From NCBI RefSeq assembly GCF_900089585.1, contig NZ_FLRH01000003.1:4230501-4294500 (forward strand): 64,000 nucleotides of DNA, given 5' to 3'. The stretch is from Micromonospora sediminicola. GTDB taxonomy: Bacteria; Actinomycetota; Actinomycetes; Mycobacteriales; Micromonosporaceae. How positions within the stretch are numbered: the stretch's first letter is position 1; every line of letters starts with the position of its first letter. Shown one piece after another: positions 32,194 through 40,716 of the stretch. Below the pieces are notes generated by a model, which made no database searches, was not told the origin of the DNA, and saw only the letters and a program-made list of their open reading frames with translations. A program made the position numbers and the translations under genes.

Positions 32194-33570
32194 TCAGCTG
32201 CCGGCGGCCAGGAGCTGGTTGACCTTGTCCTCGGCGGTCTTGAGCAGGGCGTCGATGTTCGCGTTCGGGTTGGTCAGCACCCCGGACATCGCCGCGTCGA
32301 GCACCGCGTAGATGGCCTGCGCGTTGCGCGGCTCACCCTTGATCGGCACCGGGTTGGCCTCGAAGACCGCGAAGTTGGTGGTGTCGACGTTGGCGTTGGC
32401 CTTGCGCAGGTCGAGTTCCTGCTTCTGCGCGTCGCTGCCGTTGGTGAACAGCAGCGGCTGGGGCAGGCCGACCGGGTAGTTCTGCGGCTTGGCGCGGACG
32501 TAGTCGAACTGCCCCTTGCCCGGGGTGAGCTTCTGGTAGGCGATCCACTTCAGACCGGCCTTGACCTGCTCCGGGGTGAGGCCCTTCTTGAAGAAGTAGC
32601 CCTCGCCGCCACCGAGGGTCGCCTTGGCCGGGCCGTCCTGGCCGGGCAGCGGGCCCATCGCCCAGTCCTGGTACTTGCCCTGGAACTGGCTGACGATCGC
32701 CTGGGTGGCGTCGGGGGCGCCGATGAACATGCCGACCTTGCCGGCGCCGGCGTTGGTCAGCAGGTCGCCCCACTGCAGGAGCTGGCGGCTGCCCATGCTG
32801 TTGTCGCCGTAGCGCATGTCCTTGAGGTTCTGCAGGACCTGCTTGCCCATCGGGTTGTTGAAGTCGGCCTTCTTGCCGTCGGCACTGAGCACCTGGCCGC
32901 CCTGCGAGTAGAGCAGCGAGGTGAAGTGCCAGCCGCCGGTGTTGCCGGCGCTGTACTCGGAGTAGCCGGCGACGCCGCCGCCGAGCGCCGAGATCTTCTT
33001 GGCCGCGGCCCGCACCTCGGACCACGTCTTCGGCGGGTTGGCCGCGTCGAGGCCGGCCCGCTGGAACAGCGCCTTGTTGTAGATCAGGCCCATCGAGTAG
33101 TTCTTCACCGGTACGCCGTAGAGCTTGCCGCTGTCGGTGAAGACCTCCTTGAGCGCCGGGTCCACGCTGTCCCAGGTGGGGATGGTGTCCTTGGTGGCGT
33201 ACTCGGTGATGTCCATCGCCTGACCGGAGTCCAGCACCTGCTGCAGGTCGGTCATGTAGCCGTAGAACACGTCGGTGACGGTTCCGCCGGCCAGGCGGGC
33301 GGTGAAGTCCGGCGGGTTGTTGCACTGCTCGCCGACGCTGACGCTCTTGACCACGATGGTCGGGTTCTGCCGCTGGAACTCGGCGACGTCGTCGTTCCAG
33401 TTCTTCAGCAGTTCCTTCTGCGCGCCGACCGGCTGGCAGTCGACGGTGATGGTGACCTTGCCGCCGGCCTCGCCGGAGTCGTCGCTCTTGGTGGAGCACG
33501 CCGCGAGGCTGAGCCCGAGGCCGGCCGCGAGGGCGACCGCCGCGACCTTCCGATACTGCGGTACGGACAT
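32194..33570 (-). CDS. Sugar ABC transporter solute-binding lipoprotein
   Basis: The 458-residue product has a lipoprotein signal peptide with lipobox LSLAACS (Cys at about 25) and a family 1 periplasmic-binding fold. TDVFYGYMTDLQQVLDSGQ, IPTWDSV and KLYGVPVKNYSMGLIYNK are typical of oligosaccharide binders related to MalE. It captures the sugar outside the membrane and is the first gene of the transporter operon. A good promoter lies 97-124 bp upstream. Given the flanking GH87-like and GH13 genes, nigero-oligosaccharides are my proposed ligand, not a demonstrated one. Confidence 0.92.
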   Translation of the reverse strand: MSVPQYRKVAAVALAAGLGLSLAACSTKSDDSGEAGGKVTITVDCQPVGAQKELLKNWNDDVAEFQRQNPTIVVKSVSVGEQCNNPPDFTARLAGGTVTDVFYGYMTDLQQVLDSGQAMDITEYATKDTIPTWDSVDPALKEVFTDSGKLYGVPVKNYSMGLIYNKALFQRAGLDAANPPKTWSEVRAAAKKISALGGGVAGYSEYSAGNTGGWHFTSLLYSQGGQVLSADGKKADFNNPMGKQVLQNLKDMRYGDNSMGSRQLLQWGDLLTNAGAGKVGMFIGAPDATQAIVSQFQGKYQDWAMGPLPGQDGPAKATLGGGEGYFFKKGLTPEQVKAGLKWIAYQKLTPGKGQFDYVRAKPQNYPVGLPQPLLFTNGSDAQKQELDLRKANANVDTTNFAVFEANPVPIKGEPRNAQAIYAVLDAAMSGVLTNPNANIDALLKTAEDKVNQLLAAGS

Positions 33571-33665
33571 GTGTCCATCCCTTCGGGAACGGGTGTATCG
33601 ATGGTTTGCACTGATCTGCGGTGACCGCGCGGCTGCCGCGCCCCGGGTCCGGTGGAAGTGGAGTC

Positions 33666-33694
33666 AATGTAGCGACGCCGACTCTTTACAGCAA
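33666..33694 (-). promoter_or_regulatory. Promoter of the sugar transporter operon
   Basis: On the minus strand, -35 TTGCTG (33694-33689), a 17-nt spacer and -10 TACATT (33671-33666) lie 96 bp before the binding-protein start. About 35 bp further upstream GTTGCAAAG (33733-33725) shares the TTGCAA core of the perfect LacI palindrome at 34836, a candidate weak operator. Confidence 0.55.
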
Positions 33695-33814
33695 GGTGTC
33701 GACTCGAATACGAAAGAACGCGACTTTGCAACGGCTGATCACGACGGAGGCGTTTGGGGGCACAAAAAGGCCGCCGACCGCGGGTAGCGGTCGGCGGCCG
33801 GGTGGCCCGCCGGG

Positions 33815-34816
33815 TCAGGTACGGGGAGCGGGGGCGGTGGAGCCGCGTACCACCAGCTCGGGCTCGAAGAGCAGCTCGTCGTGCAGCACGCCGGCCCCCT
33901 CGATCTGGGTGACCAGCAGGTCGACGGCGGCCTGGCCCATCGTCTCGATCGGCTGGCGCACCGTGGTCAGCGGCGGGTCGGTGCAGGTCATGAACGCGGA
34001 GTCGTCGAAGCCGACCACCGAGACGTCGGCCGGCACCGCGCAGCCGAGCCGCCGGGCGGCCCGGATGGTGCCCAGCGCCAGCACGTCGCTGGCACAGACG
34101 ATGCCGGTGGCGCCGCGTTCGATCAGCTTCGTGGCGGCGACCCGCGCGCCCTCCATGGAGAAGCTGGACCGCTCCACGAGGGACCGGTCCTCGCCCCAGC
34201 CGGCGGCGCGGACCATGGCGTCGAGCTTGCGGCGCGAGGGCACGTGGTCGGCCGGGCCGAGCACGATGCCGATCCGCTCGTGGCCGAGGGAGCGCAGGTG
34301 CCCGTACGCCTGCTCGACGGCGACCGCGTCGTCGGTGGACACCCGGGGGAAGCCCAGTTCCTCGACGCCGGCGTTGACCAGCACCACGGGCAGGCCGCGA
34401 TCGGTCAGGCGCCGGTAGTGCTCGTGCGAGGCGTCCGCGAGCGCGTACGAGCCGCCGGCGAAGATGACGCCGCTGACCTGGTGGTCCAGCAGCATCTCCA
34501 CGTAGCCGGACTCGGGCACGCCGCCGATGGTGCGGGCGCAGAGCGCCGGGGTGAACCCGCGTTGGGCCAGGGAGCCGGTGACCACCTCGGCCAGGGCCGG
34601 GAAGATCGGGTTCTGCAGCTCGGGCAGCACCAGACCGACCAGCCGGGCGCGCTCCCCGCGCAACTTGGTCGGGCGCTCGTAGCCGAGCACGTCGAGGGCG
34701 GTCAGCACGGCCGTCCGGGTCACCTCGGACACGCCGCCGCGGCCGTTGAGCACGCGGCTCACGGTCGCCTCGCTGACACCCGCCTTGCGGGCCACCTCCG
34801 TCAAGCGTTTCGTCAC
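33815..34816 (-). CDS. LacI-family repressor of the alpha-glucan locus
   Basis: The 333-residue protein starts VTKRLTEVARKAGVSEATVSRVLNGRGGVSEVTR, a LacI helix-turn-helix and hinge (about 1-55). A sugar-binding domain follows with SGVIFAGGSYALAD and DVSVVGFDDSAFM. It lies just upstream of, and in line with, the binding-protein/permease/GH13 operon and divergent from a GH87-like gene. It likely represses these and itself, with an alpha-gluco-oligosaccharide as inducer. The GTG start is 7 nt after TAGGAT, so the mRNA is probably leaderless. An in-frame extension to 34951 lacks support. Confidence 0.92.
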   Translation of the reverse strand: MTKRLTEVARKAGVSEATVSRVLNGRGGVSEVTRTAVLTALDVLGYERPTKLRGERARLVGLVLPELQNPIFPALAEVVTGSLAQRGFTPALCARTIGGVPESGYVEMLLDHQVSGVIFAGGSYALADASHEHYRRLTDRGLPVVLVNAGVEELGFPRVSTDDAVAVEQAYGHLRSLGHERIGIVLGPADHVPSRRKLDAMVRAAGWGEDRSLVERSSFSMEGARVAATKLIERGATGIVCASDVLALGTIRAARRLGCAVPADVSVVGFDDSAFMTCTDPPLTTVRQPIETMGQAAVDLLVTQIEGAGVLHDELLFEPELVVRGSTAPAPRT

Positions 34817-34823
34817 GGCGGCA

Positions 34824-34849
34824 ATCCTACGTCGGTTTCTTGCAAGAAA
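34824..34849 (-). promoter_or_regulatory. LacI promoter with perfect 14-bp operator
   Basis: TTTCTTGCAAGAAA (34836-34849) is a perfect palindrome immediately upstream of -10 TAGGAT (34829-34824), which is 7 nt before the GTG start. Its position between the -35 and -10 fits autorepression by the LacI protein. It also lies in the 212-bp gap to the divergent GH87-like gene, which it may control. Confidence 0.75.
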
Positions 34850-35028
34850 AGAACAGCCAACCCGCCCAATTCTTGACGTTCCGACGCCCAGGTGGAGTGA
34901 AAGATTCGAACATAATGATGCTTGAAAGAGGGCAGGGCGCAGGAATAACATGAGGCACCTTGTCGACGGGCGCCCCTCACCCGCGCCGAGGCCACCACCG
35001 TCCCCTCCTCGCGAAAGTGGGTGCTCCG

Positions 35029-37059
35029 ATGCAACGGAGCGTGGAAGGCACCACGGGCCGCCGCCCGTGCGTGCCGCGGATCCTCGCGGCGGCGGTCACC
35101 GCCGCCGCCCTGGTCGTGCCGCCCGGCTCCGCCGCCGCGGCGACCGCGCCCCCCGGCCCGGCGCCGGCGGTCACCCGGGCCGCCCTCGACCCGGCACTGG
35201 TGGCCGGGCGCGGCGCCGCCGTCGACTACGTCGAGCAGGAGGCCGAGAACGCCCGCACCACCGGCACCGTCATCGGCCCCGACCGATCCGCCTACACTCT
35301 GGCCGGCGAGGCGTCCGGCCGCCGGGCCGTCCGCCTGCTGCCCGGCCAGTACGTCGAGTTCACGCTCCCCCGGGCCACCAACGCGCTGACCGTGCGCTAC
35401 AGCATCCCCGACGCGCCGCGCGGCGGCGGCATCACCGCGCCGCTGCGGGTCGCCGTCGGCCGGGCGCCCGCGCGCACCATGACGCTCACCTCGCAGTACG
35501 CCTGGCTCTACAACCAGTACCCGTTCACCAACGACCCCGACGCGGACCTGCTGCACCCGGACTGGTGGATCACCGAGTGCTCGTGCGTGCCGGCGGCCAC
35601 CACACCGACCCCGGTCGTCGCCAAGCCGTTCCGGCCGCACCACTTCTACGACGAGCAGCGGATGCTGCTCGGGCGGACCCACCGGGCCGGCGAGGTGGTC
35701 CGGCTGACCGCGCCGACCGGCACGGCCGCCGCCTGGACCGTGATCGACCTGCTGGACGCGCACCTGGTCGCCCCGCCCCGGGTGGTTCCCCGCGCGGTGA
35801 ACGTGCTCGCCTTCGGCGCCGACCCGACCGGGCGGCGCGAGTCCGCCGGCGCGTTCGACCGGGCCGTGGCGCACGCCCGCCGGGTGGACCGGCCGCTGTA
35901 CCTGCCGCCGGGTGTCTTCCAGGTCAACCGGCACGTGATCGTCGACGACGTGACCATCGTGGGCGCCGGCAGCTGGTACACCGTCGTGAAGGGACGCGAG
36001 GTCGCGCTCGACACCCCGGCGCCGGACGGGTCCCGGCACACCGGCGTCGGCTTCTACGGCCGCGACGCGGCGGACGGCGGCAGTCGCCACGTCCACCTCT
36101 CCGGCTTCGCGATCGAGGGCGAAGTCCGCGAGCGCGTCGACACCGACCAGGTCAACGCCATCGGCGGAGCACTCAACCACAGCACCGTCGACGGCCTCTA
36201 TCTGCACCACACCAAGGTCGGCATGTGGTTCGACGGTCCGATGACGGGGCTGCGGGTCACCGACACCGTGATCGCCGACCAGATCGCCGACGGGCTCAAC
36301 TTCCACACCGGCGTCACGCACTCCTCGGTCACCAACTCGGTGGTCCGCAACAGCGGCGACGACGCCCTGGCCATGTGGTCGGAGGGGACCGCGAACGCGT
36401 CCAACACGTTCGCGTACAACACCGTGCAGTCGCCGGTGCTGGCCAACGGCATCGCGCTCTACGGGGGCGCCGACCTGACCGTCGCGCACAACCTGGTCGC
36501 CGACCCGGTCCGCGAGGGCAGCGCCATCCAGATCGGCTCCCGCTTCGGGGCCGAGCCGTTCGCCGGCCGGATCCGGATCACCGGCAACACCACGGTCCGG
36601 GCCGGCACCTACGACCTCAACTGGAACATCGGCCTCGGCGCGATCTGGTTCTACGCGCTGGACCGCAGCATCGACGCCGACATCCAGGTCACCGGCGACG
36701 CCTACCTGGACAGCACCTACAACGCGATCATGCTGGTCAGCGACTGGCCGGTGAAGGACAGCGTCCGGATCGACAACGTGCGGTTCCACGACATCCGGGT
36801 CGACGGCACGGGCACCTCGGTGGTGAGCGCCCGCACCGCCGGCGGGGCCAGCTTCGCCGACGTCGACGCGCGCAACGTGGGCGCGGTCGGGGTGAACAAC
36901 TGCGGCTCGTTCCACTTCACCCCGGCCGGATCCGAGTTCGGCCTCACCGACCTCGGCGGCAACGACGGCGGCTGGCTGGCCCCGTGGCTGCTGCCGAACA
37001 CCATCACCTGCGACGACCGGCCGCCGGTCGTGCCGCCGCCCCCACCCACCACCTGGTGA
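35029..37059 (+). CDS. Secreted GH87-like alpha-1,3-glucanase, catalytic domain only
   Basis: The 676-residue protein has a signal peptide (about 1-38) and only the catalytic part: a beta-sandwich with EQEAENAR and IGPDRSAYTLAGEASGRRAV, then a beta-helix beginning with FGADPTGRRES. D421 (IADGLNF), D444 and D445 (NSGDDALAMW) repeat the D-x22-DD spacing. It lacks the discoidin modules of its two paralogues and ends in a short proline tail. Its central part is clearly closest to the product of 25539-28412 (HTKVG-WxDGPM shared). ATG 35029 is chosen; GTG 35017 is possible. It is transcribed divergently from lacI. Confidence 0.8.
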   Translation: MQRSVEGTTGRRPCVPRILAAAVTAAALVVPPGSAAAATAPPGPAPAVTRAALDPALVAGRGAAVDYVEQEAENARTTGTVIGPDRSAYTLAGEASGRRAVRLLPGQYVEFTLPRATNALTVRYSIPDAPRGGGITAPLRVAVGRAPARTMTLTSQYAWLYNQYPFTNDPDADLLHPDWWITECSCVPAATTPTPVVAKPFRPHHFYDEQRMLLGRTHRAGEVVRLTAPTGTAAAWTVIDLLDAHLVAPPRVVPRAVNVLAFGADPTGRRESAGAFDRAVAHARRVDRPLYLPPGVFQVNRHVIVDDVTIVGAGSWYTVVKGREVALDTPAPDGSRHTGVGFYGRDAADGGSRHVHLSGFAIEGEVRERVDTDQVNAIGGALNHSTVDGLYLHHTKVGMWFDGPMTGLRVTDTVIADQIADGLNFHTGVTHSSVTNSVVRNSGDDALAMWSEGTANASNTFAYNTVQSPVLANGIALYGGADLTVAHNLVADPVREGSAIQIGSRFGAEPFAGRIRITGNTTVRAGTYDLNWNIGLGAIWFYALDRSIDADIQVTGDAYLDSTYNAIMLVSDWPVKDSVRIDNVRFHDIRVDGTGTSVVSARTAGGASFADVDARNVGAVGVNNCGSFHFTPAGSEFGLTDLGGNDGGWLAPWLLPNTITCDDRPPVVPPPPPTTW

Positions 37060-37065
37060 ACGACG

Positions 37066-37099
37066 CGACCGCCACCGGCCGGGGGGCCGGTGGCGGTCG
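37066..37099. terminator. Bidirectional terminator between GH87-like and sigma factor genes
   Basis: Fifteen-nt perfect arms (37066-37080 and 37085-37099) enclose GGGG between the convergent ends at 37059 and 37122. Confidence 0.82.
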
Positions 37100-37121
37100 G
37101 GGCGCGGTGTGCGGTGGTGGA

Positions 37122-37931
37122 TCAGGCCTCGGTGAGCTGACCCCGCAGCTTGGTCAGGGCGCGGGCGAGCAGCCGCGACACGTGCATCTGGGACACGCCG
37201 ACCCTGGCGGCGATCTCGCTCTGGGTCAGGTTGCCGTAGAAGCGCAGCGTGAGGATCTTCTGCTCGCGCTCGTCGAGCGTGGCCAGCGCCGGGCCCAGCG
37301 AGGCGCGCAGCTCGGCCAGCTCGTACTCGTTGTCCTCGCTGCCGAGCGTGTCGCCCAGCTCGGTGGCGCTGTCGCCGTCGCCGATCGGGGTGGAGAGCGA
37401 CACCGCGTTGTAGGCGCGGGCACCCTCCAGGCCCTCCAGCACCTCTTCCTCGGTGACGTCGAGGTGGGTGGCGATGTCGGCCACGGTCGGGGCCCGGTTG
37501 AGGGTCTGGGTCAGCGTGCTGTTCGCCTCGGAGATGCGCAGCCGCAGCTCCTGGAGGCGACGCGGGACCCGGATGTTCCAGGTGCGGTCGCGGAAGTGCC
37601 GCTTGATCTCGCCGAGGATGGTCGGGATGGCGAAGCCGGCGAAGTCGACCCCGCGGGAGGCGTCGAACCGGTCGACCGCCTTGATCAGGCCGAGCGCCGC
37701 GGTCTGGGCCAGGTCGCCGGCCGGCTCGCCGCGACCGCTGTAGCGGGCGGCCAGGTGGTTGGCCAGCGGCAGCCACGCCTCGATGACCTGGTTGCGCAGG
37801 CTCGCCCGCTGCGGGTGGTCCGCGGGCAGGGCGGCGAGCGCCCCGATCAGCTCGCTGGCGCGGGACTCCTCACCGGTCTGCGGCGCGCGGTGCACCTCGG
37901 TGGCGGACGGTGCCATGGTCATCGTGGTCAT
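37122..37931 (-). CDS. SigB/SigF-type (group 3) sigma factor
   Basis: The 269-residue protein has region 2 (DLAQTAALGLIKAVDRFDASRGVDFAGFA; KRHFRDRTWNIRVPRR), region 3 (APTVADIATHLDVTEEEV) and region 4 (TLRFYGNLTQSEIAARVGVSQMHVSRLL). This is the stress/sporulation SigB-F-G group of actinomycetes. Such factors are usually held by an anti-sigma kinase and freed by a STAS anti-anti-sigma factor; no kinase gene is adjacent, but STAS proteins occur at 40801 and 41478. ATG 37931 is preceded by GGAAGG; the 19-residue upstream extension would overlap the promoter. Confidence 0.92.
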   Translation of the reverse strand: MTTMTMAPSATEVHRAPQTGEESRASELIGALAALPADHPQRASLRNQVIEAWLPLANHLAARYSGRGEPAGDLAQTAALGLIKAVDRFDASRGVDFAGFAIPTILGEIKRHFRDRTWNIRVPRRLQELRLRISEANSTLTQTLNRAPTVADIATHLDVTEEEVLEGLEGARAYNAVSLSTPIGDGDSATELGDTLGSEDNEYELAELRASLGPALATLDEREQKILTLRFYGNLTQSEIAARVGVSQMHVSRLLARALTKLRGQLTEA

Positions 37932-37986
37932 GCTGCCCTTCCTGTCCTTGGAGAACGGGTGGCCTCCCACACCGGTCGTGCCAGCC

Positions 37987-38016
37987 ACACTAGACCAAAG
38001 GTCACCGCCAAATCAA
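37987..38016 (-). promoter_or_regulatory. Candidate promoter of the sigma factor gene
   Basis: On the minus strand TTGATT (38016-38011), an 18-nt spacer and TAGTGT (37992-37987) resemble a housekeeping promoter, 56 bp before the ATG at 37931. Confidence 0.45.
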
Positions 38017-38071
38017 CCGAACGGACGATGGAGATTTAGGGGTATACCGGACAACCTGGCGTGGAATCCGG

Positions 38072-38632
38072 TCAACGGGGTAGCAGCGGCCGGTAGTCGG
38101 CGGCGGTGAGCGGGAGCGCGGAGACGCTCCCGTCGGCGCGGGGCACCTCCAGCGGCTGCCCGTCCCGGCGGAACGCCACGCTGTCCACGTCCGGCCGTTG
38201 GGTGAGGCTGCACACGATCTGCCCGAAGGCGAGCACCTCGTCGCTGCGCCCGGTCTCCTCGCCGGCCTGGCGCACGTCGACCGTGGCGACGGTGCCGGCG
38301 AGCGTGGCCCCCGCGACCGCCACCGTGCCCGGCAACGCGGTGGCCAGCCCGCGGCCGCGCTCCCAGCGGTCCGGCCCGGCCAGCAGGTGCTGGAGGTGGG
38401 CGTCCACGCCGGGCAGGCGGTCCGCCGGACGGGTGACCACCGCCAGGCCGTCCTCCCGGACGAAGCAGAACGGCTCGTCCACCCGACCCTCCGGGTCGGC
38501 CGTCGTGGTGCCGGCCGGTGTCGGGAACCGGCCGGGCGGCGGCTGCACCAGCCGGGGCTCGTCGTCGACCGGCACACCGCACCCGGCGAGCAGCGCTGCC
38601 GCGAGCAGCGTCGGAACCAGCCGGCGCCTCAT
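38072..38632 (-). CDS. GerMN-domain lipoprotein of a two-component operon
   Basis: The 186-residue protein has a lipobox, LLAGCGV (Cys near residue 18), followed by a GerMN (sporulation/spore germination) domain: LQHLLAGPD, ATVDVRQAGEET, VLAFGQIVCSLTQRPDVDSVAFRRDG. Its ATG overlaps the kinase stop (ATGA). The order regulator-kinase-GerMN lipoprotein mirrors mtrA-mtrB-lpqB of actinobacteria, in which the lipoprotein modulates the kinase. It probably acts outside the membrane next to the sensor domain. It is shorter than LpqB and lacks its propeller. Confidence 0.85.
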   Translation of the reverse strand: MRRRLVPTLLAAALLAGCGVPVDDEPRLVQPPPGRFPTPAGTTTADPEGRVDEPFCFVREDGLAVVTRPADRLPGVDAHLQHLLAGPDRWERGRGLATALPGTVAVAGATLAGTVATVDVRQAGEETGRSDEVLAFGQIVCSLTQRPDVDSVAFRRDGQPLEVPRADGSVSALPLTAADYRPLLPR

Positions 38633-39978
38633 CGGACCGCTCCGGGCAGCTCGACCCGGAACCGGGCGCCCCGGTCCCGGTCCAGCACGGCCGCCGTCCC
38701 GCCGTGCGCCGCCGCGTGCTGCGCCACCAGCGCGAGGCCGAGCCCGGTTCCGTCGGTTCCGGCCCGGGCGTGCGCCGCCCGGCCCCGGACGAAACGGTCG
38801 AAGATCGCCTCCCGGTCCGCCGCCGGCACGCCCGGACCGTCGTCGTCGACCTCCAGGACGCCGACGCCGTCCTCCGCGCCGAGCCGGACCGCGACCGGGC
38901 CGCCGCCGTACCGTTCGGCGTTCTCCAACAGGTTCAGCAGCACCTGGGCGAAGCGGCGACGGTCGACCCACCACCGGTGCGGCGCGCCGGCCGACACCTC
39001 GACCAGGCTCTCCGGCAACGACCGCTCGCGGCAGGCGGACCGCGCCAGGTCGACCACGTCGACGGTCTCCCGGTGCGCCGGCTGCTCGGTGCGGGCCAGC
39101 TGGATCAGGTCGTCCACCAGGCGCTGGAACCGGGCCACCTCGTCCGCCACCAGGCCCGCCGCGGTGGCGGTGCGCTCGTCCTGGTGTTCCCGGCGGCGGG
39201 TCAGGACGCTCGCGGCGGCGGCCAGCGTCTGCAGCGGCGAGCGCAGCTCGTGGCTGACGTCCGCGGCGAAGCGTCGATCCCGGTCGATCCGCCGGACCAG
39301 CTTGTCGACCATCTCGTTGAACGAGCTGGACAGGCGGGTCAGGTCCGGGTCGGTGGTCGGGTCGAGCCGGGTGGCGAAGTCGCCGGCGGCGATCCGCTCG
39401 GCCGCGTCGGCCACCGCGGTGAGCGGCCGGAGGCTGTGCCGGGTGGCGTACCAGCCCAGCGCCGCGCCGGCTCCCGCGATCATGATCGCGACCGCGGTCA
39501 GCGCCAGCCCGACCACCTGGAACGTGTCCTCCACCTCGCGCAGCGAGGTCAACTCGTAGTAACCCAGCTCACCGGGGAGCGGCACCCCGACGAGCAGCGT
39601 CGGCTGCCCGTCCAGGCGGATCCGCTGCACGGCGGGCCGACCGTCGGCGACCACCCGTTGCAGTTCGGCCGGTACCGAGCTGGCGCCCACGTCCGCGGTA
39701 CGGGCGTACCAGCCGTCGCGCAGGTGCAGCAGCGGGCGTCGAGCGCTGCCGGTGTCCAGCGAGCGCAGCACGGCCACCACGTCCGGGGTGCCGGTGTCGA
39801 GGCCGGACCGGACCACCGCGGCGTCGTAGTAGGCGGCGCGGACGGCGGTGCGCTCCCGCTCGTCGAGCAGCGAACGGCGGGTCAGGTCGTAGGAGAACAG
39901 GGCCATCAGCGCGGCCAGCAGCAGGGCGCCCACGGCGAACGCGGCGGTCACCCGGGCGCGCAGTCCGGGACGGCTCAT
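38629..39978 (-). CDS. Sensor histidine kinase
   Basis: The 449-residue kinase has two membrane helices (about 9-29 and 153-175) flanking an extracellular sensor of about 120 residues. A HAMP domain follows (about 177-230), then HisKA with H244 in VSHELRSPLQ, and HATPase_c with LLNLLENAERYG (N box), DDDGPGVP (G1) and GTGLGLALV (G2). It phosphorylates the response regulator encoded just upstream; their ends overlap by 4 nt. The stimulus is unknown, but the paired GerMN lipoprotein suggests an envelope signal. Confidence 0.93.
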   Translation of the reverse strand: MSRPGLRARVTAAFAVGALLLAALMALFSYDLTRRSLLDERERTAVRAAYYDAAVVRSGLDTGTPDVVAVLRSLDTGSARRPLLHLRDGWYARTADVGASSVPAELQRVVADGRPAVQRIRLDGQPTLLVGVPLPGELGYYELTSLREVEDTFQVVGLALTAVAIMIAGAGAALGWYATRHSLRPLTAVADAAERIAAGDFATRLDPTTDPDLTRLSSSFNEMVDKLVRRIDRDRRFAADVSHELRSPLQTLAAAASVLTRRREHQDERTATAAGLVADEVARFQRLVDDLIQLARTEQPAHRETVDVVDLARSACRERSLPESLVEVSAGAPHRWWVDRRRFAQVLLNLLENAERYGGGPVAVRLGAEDGVGVLEVDDDGPGVPAADREAIFDRFVRGRAAHARAGTDGTGLGLALVAQHAAAHGGTAAVLDRDRGARFRVELPGAVR

Positions 39979-40649
39979 CGCTGGAGCTTGTAGCCGAGAC
40001 CCCGCAGGGTGACCAGGTGACGGGGGTTGGCCGGATCCGGCTCGATCTTCTGCCGGAGCCGGCCGACGTGCACGTCGACCAACCGCTCGTCACCGGTCTC
40101 GTAGCCCCAGACGCGGCTGAGCAGCTGCTGGCGGGACAGCACCTTGCCGGCGTGCTCGGCAAGCTCGCAGAGCAGCCGGAACTCGGTCCGGGTCACCGGC
40201 ACCGGCCGGCCGGACCGTCGCACCTCGCCGGCCTCGGCGCTGATCTCCAGGTCGCCGAAGAACTGCGCGGGCGCGGGGCCGGCCACGGTCCGGACCCGGC
40301 GGCGCAGGGCCCGCAACCGGGCGGAGAGTTCCTTGATCGCGACCGGCTTGACCACGTAGTCGTCCGCCCCGGCCTCCAGCGCGGCGACGATGTCGTGGGT
40401 GTCGTCGCGGGCGCTGATCACCACGACCGGAACGTCGTCGTCGCGACGTAGCTGCCGGATACCGGTGAAACCGTCCATGCCGGGCAGCATCAGGTCCATC
40501 AGCACGTAGTCGGCCGGGTTCTCCCGCTGCCGGCGCAACCCGTCCTCGGCGGTCGCCGCGCCGTAGGCCTCGTAGCCCTCCTCCTCCAGGGCGAGCTGCA
40601 GCGCGAGCCGGATGCGGTCGTCGTCCTCGATCACCAGTACGGCCGTCAT
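39975..40649 (-). CDS. OmpR-family response regulator
   Basis: The 224-residue protein has a receiver domain with acidic pocket E8-D9-D10 and phospho-acceptor D52 in VLMDLMLPG, a conserved lysine in VVKPVAIKEL, and a C-terminal winged helix (about 128-222) ending in the RR/HTH pattern LVDVHVGRLRQKIE. It is first in the regulator-kinase-lipoprotein operon. The ATG at 40649 follows the upstream region containing direct AACCGTC repeats, so it may be autoregulated. Confidence 0.93.
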   Translation of the reverse strand: MTAVLVIEDDDRIRLALQLALEEEGYEAYGAATAEDGLRRQRENPADYVLMDLMLPGMDGFTGIRQLRRDDDVPVVVISARDDTHDIVAALEAGADDYVVKPVAIKELSARLRALRRRVRTVAGPAPAQFFGDLEISAEAGEVRRSGRPVPVTRTEFRLLCELAEHAGKVLSRQQLLSRVWGYETGDERLVDVHVGRLRQKIEPDPANPRHLVTLRGLGYKLQR

Positions 40650-40716
40650 ATGGGCATCATGACCGGCTGGCCACGGGTCGCCCAATCGCGTCGGCCTTTC
40701 ACGGTTTTTGTCACCG

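Noticed and set aside
25914..33624. Two further open frames over 1000 codons on the + strand opposite the GH87, GH13 and transporter genes
   Set aside because: Low-complexity Ala/Arg/Gly/Val translations, no start signals, fully explained by GC bias in the real minus-strand genes.
33571..33814. A small gene or riboswitch in the 244-bp gap before the binding-protein gene
   Set aside because: I see only a promoter and a possible weak LacI half-site; no coding frame with a ribosome site or conserved aptamer pattern is visible.
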